Part shown: in pieces, positions 1 through 5,555 of the stretch
Numbering within the stretch: the stretch's first letter is position 1
Layout of the letters: every line of letters begins with the position of its first letter
NCBI GenBank assembly: GCA_016880395.1
Contig: JAEHDN010000027.1
Coordinates: 1-6,760, forward strand
DNA: 6,760 bases
Source: Candidatus Eiseniibacteriota bacterium
GTDB taxonomy: Bacteria > Eisenbacteria > RBG-16-71-46 > SZUA-252
Reading direction: 5' to 3'
Made by a program: the position numbers and the translations under genes
The notes under the pieces: model-generated
The model's database searches: none
What the model saw: only the letters and a program-made list of their open reading frames with translations
What the model was told of the DNA's origin: nothing

Positions 1-348
1 CATCGCGATGACCGGCTTCGGGAGCGCGCGGATGCGCTTCTGCAGATCGAGCACATTGAGGCGCGGCACCTGATCGTCCCCGACGTAGCCCGCGCTCCCC
101 CGGACGCGCTGGTCGCCGCCGGAGCAGACGGCGTCGTCTCCGGCGCCGGTCAGGATCACGACACCGACCTCGGGATCCTCGCGAGCCTCGTCCATCGCGT
201 CGATCATCTCGCGCACGGTCTTCGGCCGGAACGCGTTTCGCACGTCGGGACGGTTGATCGTGATCTTGGCGATGCCTTCCGCCTTCTCGTAGAGGATGTC
301 GTCGTAGGTCTTCGCGGGCTTCCAGGCGATCGCCGCGGTCACGGGCAT
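1..348 (-). CDS. menB: 1,4-dihydroxy-2-naphthoyl-CoA synthase (MenB), N-terminal part
   Basis: MenB closes the ring of o-succinylbenzoyl-CoA to give 1,4-dihydroxy-2-naphthoyl-CoA, a late cytoplasmic step of menaquinone synthesis. Only the first 116 residues are present; the gene runs off the left edge. The crotonase fold is visible: a beta-strand segment IAKITINRPDVRNAFRP at about 26-42, then VGVVILTGAG at 61-70, and the MenB-type oxyanion-hole motif CSGGDQRVRG at 75-84. After these come LNVLDLQKRIRALPKPVIAM, the segment leading into the second half of the active site. The CSGGDQ signature and the NVLDLQ stretch separate MenB from ordinary enoyl-CoA hydratases. The ATG at 348 is supported by GAGGAG six bases upstream. 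The first 10 bases overlap the end of menH, so it is the fourth gene of the men operon. Nothing looks broken in the visible part. Confidence 0.95.
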   Translation of the reverse strand, partial: MPVTAAIAWKPAKTYDDILYEKAEGIAKITINRPDVRNAFRPKTVREMIDAMDEAREDPEVGVVILTGAGDDAVCSGGDQRVRGSAGYVGDDQVPRLNVLDLQKRIRALPKPVIAM

Positions 349-1238
349 GAGAGGCTCCTCGGCAGGGAAGAGGGAGCGCCGGCCGGGTCCTCCCGGCGAA
401 CGGACGCGAGATGGTCGAGCAGGGCCCGCGTGAACTCCTCGGGCCGCTCCAGGTGGACGTTGTGGCCGGCCTCGGGAACGATCCGGACGGATGCACTCCG
501 TAGCGCGCCGGCGATGCGCCGTGCGTGCTCGACGTACGGGGCGTCCTCGGCCCCGGCGATCAGGTGCACGGGGCAGGCGATCGCGCCGAGCTGCGGCGTG
601 AGATCGGGCGTGGCGCCCTGGCCGGACCCGCGCAGGGAGCATGCGAGCCCCTCGGGACGCTGGCGCAGCCTGCGCGCTCGCTGCGCCTCCTGCCGCTCCG
701 CGGGGAGGGAGGCCTGGGTCGCAAAGATCGGCTGTGACTCCCAGTGCGGGACGAACCACTCGATCCCGCGCGTCTCGATCTCGGACGCCAGCGCCTCGTC
801 CCGGACGCGCCGCTCCGCGCGGGCGTCGTGGTCAGGGATCCCGGTCGAGGCACTCTCGAGCACGAGCGCCGCCGTCCGCGCCGGAGCGTGGAGGGCAGTG
901 CGGAGCGCGATCCGCGCCCCCATCGAGTATCCGACCCAGTGGGCGCGTCCGACGCCGAGCGCGCTCAGGATCGAGACGAGATCATCCGCCGTCTCGTCGG
1001 GGGCATAGCGCGAGAGATCGGTTGGCGCGTCGGTTCCGCCGTGCCCGGGGAGATCGATTGCGATCGTGCGGACGCCCGCGGCGGCGAGCGGCTCGTCGAT
1101 CTCGCGCCAGTCGTCGGCCGATCCGGCGAATCCATGGAGGAGAACCGCGGTCGCGCTCGCGGCCACCCCTCCATGGACGCGCACGGCGTAGCTCATCCCG
1201 CGCACGTCGATGCGATGCCTGTCGACGCACCCCCTCAC
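339..1238 (-). CDS. menH: MenH, 2-succinyl-6-hydroxy-2,4-cyclohexadiene-1-carboxylate synthase (alpha/beta hydrolase)
   Basis: MenH removes pyruvate from the MenD product SEPHCHC to give SHCHC in cytoplasmic menaquinone synthesis. The protein is an alpha/beta hydrolase of 299 residues from the GTG at 1238. Visible elements are the oxyanion strand VLLHGFAGS (32-40), DLPGHGGTD (62-70), the nucleophile elbow GYSMG with Ser105, the acid Asp232 in AGAEDAP, and the base His259 in GHNVHLERPEEF. The lid segment with W..QPIFATQASLP (166-179), R..RR.RQRPEGLA and LRGSGQGATP is typical of MenH and argues against a generic esterase. I prefer the GTG at 1238. It forms a GTGA overlap with the menD stop, and residues RIDVRGMSYAVRVHG match the usual first beta-hairpin of the family. 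The alternative is an ATG at 1196 (285 residues); neither start has a clear Shine-Dalgarno. The last ~20 residues are Pro/Ser-rich and overlap the menB start by 10 bases. Confidence 0.9.
   Translation of the reverse strand: MRGCVDRHRIDVRGMSYAVRVHGGVAASATAVLLHGFAGSADDWREIDEPLAAAGVRTIAIDLPGHGGTDAPTDLSRYAPDETADDLVSILSALGVGRAHWVGYSMGARIALRTALHAPARTAALVLESASTGIPDHDARAERRVRDEALASEIETRGIEWFVPHWESQPIFATQASLPAERQEAQRARRLRQRPEGLACSLRGSGQGATPDLTPQLGAIACPVHLIAGAEDAPYVEHARRIAGALRSASVRIVPEAGHNVHLERPEEFTRALLDHLASVRREDPAGAPSSLPRSLSCP
355..360 (-). promoter_or_regulatory. Ribosome binding site of menB
   Basis: GAGGAG lies 6 bases before the menB ATG, inside the menH coding sequence. It fixes the menB start and allows independent ribosome loading on the polycistronic message. 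Confidence 0.7.
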
Positions 1239-3040
1239 GGGGACACCGCCGCATCGACGGACCGGATCACCTCGGCCCACAGCGCCTGGTGGTCGGCGCA
1301 ATTCTCCGCGCGATCGGTGGCCACCTCGATCACACGCGTCTCTCCGCCCGCGAGCGAGTCCCTGGCGGCGGACGCGAGCTCGTCGAGGGACTCGGGCGCG
1401 TCATAGAGCAGACCGTAGAGGGCCGCGGCGTGCTCGAATCGGAGCCCGTGCGGGGTCGCGACGAGCCGCTCGAACGCGTCGCCGTGGCGCGCGATGGGGA
1501 GGAAGGAGAAGATCCCGCCTCCATCGTTGTTCACGACCACGATGGTGGCCGCGATGCCCGCCACCCGCGCGGCCGCGAGCCCGTTCAGGTCGTGATGGAA
1601 GGAGAGGTCGCCTACGATCGCGAGAACCGGCCCGGCCCCCGCCGCGCTCGCACCGAGCGCGCTCGACAGGACGCCGTCGATTCCGTTCGCACCGCGGTTC
1701 GCGAGCACGCGGAGCCTCTTCGAGGACGCGGGGACGAAGAGATCGAGGTCGCGAACGGGCATGCTGTTTCCCATGTAGACGATCGCTCCGTCTGGCGCGG
1801 ACTCCACGAGGGCGGCGACCACGCTCCCCTCGGAGATCCCGCGCGTGCCGGCCAGATGGCGCGCGACCGCGTCCCGCGCCGCCGCCTCGGCACGCGCAAA
1901 GGGCTCGCCCCAGGAGGGAAGCGGATCGGCTCCCTTGGCGAGGGCCAGGGCGAGGGCATCCGCGAACAGGACGGGATCGGCGATGACCGTCTCCGCCGCG
2001 CGGTGCGATGGATCGCGCGCGGCGCGCCCGTCGTCCACGAGCACCCGGACCGCGCCGGGATGGCGAGCCGCGTAGACGTGGAACGCCTTCGAGGTGAGCG
2101 GAGCCCCGAACTGGAGGAGCGCCTCGGGGGCATTCCGCTCGGCGAACGCGGGGGAACGGAGGAACCCGTCGTAGGCTCCGAGAACGCGCGCGCGATCGTG
2201 CGGACCGTACCGAATCTGCGACCCGGGATCGGCGAGGATCGGGTACCCGGTCACGGCCGCGAGCCGCGCCACGTCGGCGGCCAGGTCGGACGAGGCCGCC
2301 TCCGGGCCGCAGAGAATCAATCCGCGCGGCTTCGTTCGAAGGAGCCGCGCGACGCGCGCCACCGCGCGGGCCGCAGGCGGCGTGGGATCGGGAGCGTCGG
2401 ACTCTTCGGCGCGCGCGGGCGCCCGCGGCGGAATCGATTCCGGCTCGGCGACGAGCGGCTCGCGGAAGGCGAAGTTGAGATGGACCGGTCCCGCCGGAGG
2501 TCCCCACGCCGATGCGGCAGCGCGCCGAGCAAGTCCTGCGACGTACGCCTCGAGCGCTGGATCCGCGACGGGCGTTCCGACCTCGTGGAACCAGCGCACC
2601 GCCGTCCCGAAGAGGCGGATCTGGTCGATCGTCTGAGCCGCGCCGCAGTCCCGCAGCTCGGGAGGTCGATCAGCCGTGATCAAGATGATCGGAACCCGTG
2701 CGTGGTGCGCCTCCACGACGGCCGGATGGAGGTTCGCGGCGGCGGTGCCCGACGTCGTGACGACGGCCACTGGGCGGCCCGACGCCTTGGCGAGCCCGAG
2801 CGCGAAGTACGCTCCCGCGCGCTCGTCCAGGGAGACGTGCGCGCGGAGCGGCGAGCGGTCGACCGCGAGCACGAGCGGCGCGGATCGCGATCCGGCGCAG
2901 AGGACCGCGTCCCGCACGCCCGCCGCCGCGAGCGACGCCACGAACCGCTCCGACCACGCTAGATTGAGGAGCGCGCTCTCGGACTCGGAGAAAGTCCGTG
3001 CGGATCCCGCCCCGGCCGAGGCAGCGCGGATCTCAGCCAC
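1235..3040 (-). CDS. menD: MenD, 2-succinyl-5-enolpyruvyl-6-hydroxy-3-cyclohexene-1-carboxylate synthase
   Basis: MenD is the thiamine-diphosphate enzyme that joins 2-oxoglutarate to isochorismate with loss of CO2, the first committed step of menaquinone synthesis. The 601-residue product is slightly longer than the usual 550-580. The N-terminal Pyr domain shows CAGSRSAPL (48-56), the catalytic glutamate in DERAGAYFALGLAK (Glu73), TSGTAAANLHPAVVEA (96-110) and ADRPPELRDCGAAQTI (123-138). The C-terminal PP domain shows GDLSFHHDLNGL (477-488) and NNDGGGIFSFLP (504-515), the metal/diphosphate-binding motif. The GTG at 3040 is chosen because AGGAGGT sits five bases upstream and it overlaps the menF stop by 8 bases. 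The frame stays open 50 codons further up, but that part lies over menF and does not look like protein. It ends in a 4-base GTGA overlap with menH. The first ~25 residues (Ala/Ser-rich) have no evident family match. Confidence 0.97.
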   Translation of the reverse strand: MAEIRAASAGAGSARTFSESESALLNLAWSERFVASLAAAGVRDAVLCAGSRSAPLVLAVDRSPLRAHVSLDERAGAYFALGLAKASGRPVAVVTTSGTAAANLHPAVVEAHHARVPIILITADRPPELRDCGAAQTIDQIRLFGTAVRWFHEVGTPVADPALEAYVAGLARRAAASAWGPPAGPVHLNFAFREPLVAEPESIPPRAPARAEESDAPDPTPPAARAVARVARLLRTKPRGLILCGPEAASSDLAADVARLAAVTGYPILADPGSQIRYGPHDRARVLGAYDGFLRSPAFAERNAPEALLQFGAPLTSKAFHVYAARHPGAVRVLVDDGRAARDPSHRAAETVIADPVLFADALALALAKGADPLPSWGEPFARAEAAARDAVARHLAGTRGISEGSVVAALVESAPDGAIVYMGNSMPVRDLDLFVPASSKRLRVLANRGANGIDGVLSSALGASAAGAGPVLAIVGDLSFHHDLNGLAAARVAGIAATIVVVNNDGGGIFSFLPIARHGDAFERLVATPHGLRFEHAAALYGLLYDAPESLDELASAARDSLAGGETRVIEVATDRAENCADHQALWAEVIRSVDAAVSP

Positions 3041-4298
3041 GCAGGACCTCCTCCACGAATCGCATCTTAGCCTCGCACTCGTCCCACTCGCGCTCGGGAT
3101 CGGACCCGGCGACGATCCCGGCTCCGGCGTGGAGGAGCGCGCGCGATCCATCGAGGAGGGCGGAGCGAAGACCGAGCGTGAACTCCCCATCGCCCCGCGC
3201 GTCCATCCATCCCACGGGCCCCGAGTACCAGCCGCGATCGCGGGGTTCCCAGGTCCCGATCATCTCGAGCGCGGCATCGCGCGGCGTGCCCGCGACCGCG
3301 GGCGACGGATGGATCGCGTGCACGAGATCAAGCACGCCCGAGCCCTCCTTGGCGAGGCCGGTGATTCGCGACCGCAGATGAAGGACGTGCCGCAGCCGGA
3401 AGGTCGACGGCTCGGGATCGGCCTCCACCCTCGCGCCGCAGCCGCGCAGCGCGGCCAGGATCTCGCGCACCACGATCTCGTGCTCGTTCCGCTCCTTTGC
3501 GCTCTCCAGGAGGAGTCGCCTCGCAGCCTCGACGTGCTCCCCGTCCACTCGGGCCGTGCCCGCGACGGCATCGGCGTCGATTCGTCGGTCCCGGAGCGAC
3601 GCGAGCCGCTCCGGGCTCGCTCCGAGGAAGGCGGTGCCGTCCTCGAGGCGGACGAGGAAGCGGTGGCATTCGGGATAGCGTTCCCGGAGCGCGAGGAACG
3701 AGGCGAGCGGGTCGTAGGGCGCAGCCTGTGCGAGCACGCGGGTCCGTGCGAGCACGACCTTCTCGAGCGTGCCGGCCTCGATGCGGCGGAGCGCAGCCTC
3801 GATCCCCTCGATCCACGTCGCATGGCCATCCTCCGACCACCCGGCCGCGAGCGGCGTGCGGGCCCTCGGCCTGTCGTCCGTGGCGCCCTGCCATCCGGCG
3901 AGATGGACACGACCGTCCGCGTCGCGTCGGAGAAGCGTGGACGGGATCCATACGGCGGCAGCGTCCACGGCACCGGCCTGGCCTTCGCCGAAACCAAAGG
4001 CACCCACCGCGACCGGCCCCTCAGCCTCGGCCACCGCGTGTCCGCGGGTCGATGCCGCCATGGCTTCGATCCATCGTGCCGTATCGCCGAACCGCCCCGG
4101 GCCGCGGCACTCCAGGCGCGCCGCCTCACCCGCCCCGACCACGCAGTCTCCCCGCGGGGACTCGTATACGAACCAGGGAAGGGGAAGGGACGGGCTGCCT
4201 AGCGATCGGATCCAGCCCTCGGGATCGGCGCCGAGGAGACCATGCGGCGGCCGGGACCCGAATCGGGCGTTCGAGATCGGAACAGGGGTCGCGGTCAC
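3033..4298 (-). CDS. menF: Isochorismate synthase (MenF type)
   Basis: This enzyme converts chorismate to isochorismate and feeds MenD. The 421-residue protein belongs to the chorismate-utilising family (MenF/EntC/TrpE). Its C-terminal catalytic domain is complete: LEKVVLARTR (178-187, with Lys180 as the expected water-activating base), FLGASPERL (224-232), AVAGTAR (244-250), SAKERNEHEIVVREI (266-280), HAIHPSPAVAGTPRDAA (327-343), RGWYSGPVGWMD (355-366) and GAGIVAGSDPEREWDECEAK (392-411). HPSPAVAGTP is the isochorismate-synthase form of the motif; anthranilate synthases carry HPxGTxSGAPK. EntC-type salicylate or siderophore use is possible from sequence alone, but menD directly downstream settles the role. 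The GTG at 4298 is chosen because residues further upstream are unlike the family and run into the divergent gene. It has no Shine-Dalgarno but a TATACT hexamer 6 bases upstream, which suggests a leaderless mRNA. Confidence 0.94.
   Translation of the reverse strand: MTATPVPISNARFGSRPPHGLLGADPEGWIRSLGSPSLPLPWFVYESPRGDCVVGAGEAARLECRGPGRFGDTARWIEAMAASTRGHAVAEAEGPVAVGAFGFGEGQAGAVDAAAVWIPSTLLRRDADGRVHLAGWQGATDDRPRARTPLAAGWSEDGHATWIEGIEAALRRIEAGTLEKVVLARTRVLAQAAPYDPLASFLALRERYPECHRFLVRLEDGTAFLGASPERLASLRDRRIDADAVAGTARVDGEHVEAARRLLLESAKERNEHEIVVREILAALRGCGARVEADPEPSTFRLRHVLHLRSRITGLAKEGSGVLDLVHAIHPSPAVAGTPRDAALEMIGTWEPRDRGWYSGPVGWMDARGDGEFTLGLRSALLDGSRALLHAGAGIVAGSDPEREWDECEAKMRFVEEVLRG
3046..3054 (-). 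promoter_or_regulatory. Strong Shine-Dalgarno of menD
   Basis: The minus strand reads GGAGGAGGT, with AGGAGGT ending 5 bases before the GTG start of menD. The site is built from the last codons of menF (Glu-Glu-Val). It is the strongest ribosome binding site in the window and decides the menD start. Confidence 0.85.
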
Positions 4299-4304
4299 TT
4301 CGCG

Positions 4305-4310
4305 AGTATA
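4305..4310 (-). promoter_or_regulatory. Predicted -10 element of the men operon (leaderless)
   Basis: On the minus strand TATACT is followed by CGCGAA and then the menF GTG. TATACT matches the bacterial -10 consensus at 5 of 6 positions. Transcription normally starts about 7 bases after this hexamer, which puts the first transcribed base at the G of the start codon. No convincing -35 hexamer is visible; TAGGAA lies at the 17-base spacing. This is inferred from sequence only. Confidence 0.6.
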
Positions 4311-4331
4311 GATTTTCGCTCCCCGCTTTCC

Positions 4332-4337
4332 TATAGT
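4332..4337 (+). promoter_or_regulatory. Predicted -10 element of the permease gene (leaderless)
   Basis: TATAGT is followed by GCCGCG and then the ATG at 4344. It matches the -10 consensus at 5 of 6 positions and lies exactly 6 bases from the start codon, mirroring the menF arrangement. There is no Shine-Dalgarno before the ATG, and no clear -35 at 16-18 bases upstream. The expected -35 region overlaps the -10 of the opposite promoter. Confidence 0.6.
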
Positions 4338-4343
4338 GCCGCG

Positions 4344-4946
4344 ATGCTCGAATCCATGGACGGGCGCCTCCCACTCGCGCTCGGCTTCGTCTTGGGGATG
4401 CGCCACGCGCTCGATCCGGACCATCTCGCCGCCATGGCCACCATCGTGAGCCGTGAGCGGAGCCTGCCTCGTGCCGCGATCCAGGGAGGCATCTGGGGCG
4501 TGGGGCACACAGCGTCGCTGCTCCTCGTGGGGCTCGCCGTGGTCCTCATCGGCGCGCCGCTTCCCGTGTCGTGGTCCCGCTGGTTCGAGCTGGCCGTGGC
4601 CGCCATGCTGATCCTGCTCGGCATCCTCACGCTGCTCCGCCGCAGGCACGAGGCTCCGGCGGCTCCGGGCGCCCGCCGGCCGTTTCTCGTCGGGCTCATG
4701 CACGGCCTCGCCGGGGGCGGCGCGCTCACCATCTTCGTGCTCGCCTCGATCCGATCGCCGGCCCTCGCGCTGGCCACGATCGCGATCTTCGGGGCAGGCT
4801 CGGTCGGCGGCATGATGCTGATGAGCGCTCTCTTCGCCCTTCCGTTCGCCTGGATGGGCGCTCCGCGGCTCGGTTCTGCCACGCGGATGCTGGCCGGTGT
4901 CGCGAGCATTACCATTGGTGTCTATTGCGGTTACGTTGCCGCTTGA
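4344..4946 (+). CDS. UreH/NiCoT-like polytopic membrane permease
   Basis: This 200-residue inner-membrane protein resembles the UreH-like branch of the nickel/cobalt transporter superfamily. The first membrane segment carries MRHALDPDHLAAM (19-31), matching the H-x4-D-H signature that binds metal in NiCoT permeases (His21, Asp26, His27). The second contains GGIWGVGHTASLLLVGLA (48-65), also typical. Six hydrophobic segments are seen, roughly at 8-20, 48-71, 80-98, 114-136, 140-168 and 182-199. A charged loop (99-113) splits the protein into halves, and the second half begins with LVGLMHGLAGGGA (115-127), an internal echo of the first motif. The ATG at 4344 is chosen because it lies 6 bases after a TATAGT hexamer; ATG 4356 is an alternative. 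The substrate is inferred to be Ni2+ or Co2+, but no urease, hydrogenase or cobalamin gene is in view. Some UreH-like proteins have no proven function. Confidence 0.8.
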   Translation: MLESMDGRLPLALGFVLGMRHALDPDHLAAMATIVSRERSLPRAAIQGGIWGVGHTASLLLVGLAVVLIGAPLPVSWSRWFELAVAAMLILLGILTLLRRRHEAPAAPGARRPFLVGLMHGLAGGGALTIFVLASIRSPALALATIAIFGAGSVGGMMLMSALFALPFAWMGAPRLGSATRMLAGVASITIGVYCGYVAA

Positions 4947-4972
4947 CTCGCCTCCGACTTGGTGATTAGATT
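4943..4972 (+). promoter_or_regulatory. Candidate sigma-70-type promoter for the actAB operon
   Basis: TTGACT (4943-4948, 5 of 6 to the -35 consensus) is followed 18 bases later by TAGATT (4967-4972, 4 of 6 to the -10 consensus, including the key A2 and T6). This predicts a start near 4979-4980 and a leader of about 60 bases before actA. The -35 overlaps the permease stop codon. A second possible -10 is CATTTT (4996-5001), which would suit an activator bound at 4961-4976. Confidence 0.4.
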
Positions 4973-4976
4973 CACA
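4961..4976. promoter_or_regulatory. CRP/FNR-family-like operator
   Basis: GGTGA-TTAGAT-TCACA matches the CRP-type palindrome TGTGA-N6-TCACA at 9 of 10 defined positions. It lies in the spacer in front of the ACIII genes. It overlaps the candidate -10 at 4967-4972, which would suit repression. Relative to the downstream -10 (4996-5001) its centre would lie about 40 bases before the start, the usual class II activation position. One 10-position match can arise by chance, so this is tentative. Confidence 0.35.
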
Positions 4977-5013
4977 AAGTTTTTTGCCGGCCTTTCATTT
5001 TCAGGGCTCCTCC

Positions 5014-5021
5014 GGAGAAGG
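5014..5021 (+). promoter_or_regulatory. Possible distant ribosome binding site of actA
   Basis: GGAGAAGG ends 15 bases before the GTG at 5037 and 21 before the ATG at 5043, farther than usual. Bases 5010-5017 are the palindrome CTCCGGAG, and GGAG can also pair with CTCC at 5007-5010. The site may therefore be partly hidden in a small hairpin. The weak spacing leaves the actA start open. Confidence 0.3.
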
Positions 5022-5036
5022 CGCTAGCACGAACCG

Positions 5037-5555
5037 GTGTCCATGCCGTCGAAACGAGGGCTGATAACCCTCCTCTTGATCGTCGCCACCCTGGGCATCG
5101 GCGGGTGGGCGTTCCTAGACACGTTCAGCAACGTGGGGTACGCGCCCAAGCAGCCCGTGGCCTTCAGCCACAAGCTCCACGCCGGCACGCGCCAGATCCC
5201 CTGTCTCTACTGCCACTCGAACGCGGAGCGGTCGCGGCATGCGACGATCCCGTCCAGCAACGTCTGCATGAATTGCCACCTCGTGGTGCGCACGGACCGC
5301 CCCGCGATCCAGACCGTGACCCAGCTCTACGAGGCGGGACGACCGATTCCCTGGGTTCGCGTCCACCGCCTTCCCGACTACGTCTACTTCAGCCATCGCT
5401 GGCACGTGGCCAAGGGCATCGCGTGCCAGACCTGCCACGGGCAGGTCCAGACCATGGACGTCATTCGCCAGTCCGAGACCTTGAAGATGGGGTGGTGCAT
5501 CAGCTGCCACCGCCAGAACAAGGCCTCGCAGGAGTGCAATACATGTCACATGTAG
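5037..5555 (+). CDS. actA: ACIII subunit ActA, membrane-anchored pentaheme cytochrome c
   Basis: ActA is the multiheme cytochrome subunit of Alternative Complex III, the menaquinol:electron-acceptor oxidoreductase that replaces the bc1 complex in many bacteria. The 172-residue protein has one N-terminal membrane helix (about 9-27, LITLLLIVATLGIGGWAFLD), which anchors a periplasmic domain. Five CXXCH heme-attachment motifs follow: CLYCH (56-60), CMNCH (77-81), CQTCH (130-134), CISCH (154-158) and CNTCH (167-171). Histidines in FSHKLH (43-48) and YFSHRWH (117-123) are good candidate distal heme ligands. Five hemes and the FSH repeats match ActA. The start is GTG 5037 or ATG 5043, differing by two residues. 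The last heme motif lies right at the C-terminus, and the gene end overlaps actB by 13 bases. A generic cytochrome c3/c7-type protein is the alternative, excluded in practice by actB next door. Confidence 0.92.
   Translation: MSMPSKRGLITLLLIVATLGIGGWAFLDTFSNVGYAPKQPVAFSHKLHAGTRQIPCLYCHSNAERSRHATIPSSNVCMNCHLVVRTDRPAIQTVTQLYEAGRPIPWVRVHRLPDYVYFSHRWHVAKGIACQTCHGQVQTMDVIRQSETLKMGWCISCHRQNKASQECNTCHM
5530..5534 (+). promoter_or_regulatory. Ribosome binding site of actB
   Basis: AGGAG lies 8 bases before the actB ATG at 5543, within the end of actA. It fixes the actB start and supports coupled translation of the two ACIII subunits. Confidence 0.75.

Larger units (their letters stand above)
4305..4337. 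repeat. Imperfect inverted repeat of the divergent promoter
   Basis: AGTATAG (4305-4311) and CTATAGT (4331-4337) form an inverted repeat with 6 of 7 positions matching, separated by 19 bases. Its centre, base 4321, is also the exact midpoint between the two start codons (4298 and 4344). The arms contain the two outward-facing -10 hexamers. It may reflect only the two promoters, or may also be a regulator site. Confidence 0.6.

Noticed and set aside
641..2962. A 773-codon open frame on the plus strand opposite menH and menD.
   Set aside because: It lies antisense to two genes with clear catalytic motifs. Its translation is Arg/Gly/Ser-rich low-complexity sequence without recognisable domains, the usual shadow in high-GC DNA where stop codons are rare.
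3041..3190. A longer menD start at 3190.
   Set aside because: The added 50 residues overlap the conserved C-terminal codons of menF and have no family resemblance. The GTG at 3040 has a strong Shine-Dalgarno.
2676..4202. A 508-codon open frame on the plus strand opposite menF and the start of menD.
   Set aside because: It is antisense to menF and menD with no domain signal; composition explains it.
4299..4703. Extension of menF upstream by 135 codons to an ATG at 4703.
   Set aside because: The extra residues are charged, low-complexity and lie antisense to the membrane permease. The family match begins just after the GTG at 4298.
4962..4985. A possible rho-independent terminator after the permease gene (GTGA/TCAC stem followed by six Ts at 4980-4985).
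   Set aside because: The stem is only 4 base pairs and AT-containing, with a 6-base loop and 4 bases between stem and T run. That is too weak to call; the palindrome fits a CRP-type site better.
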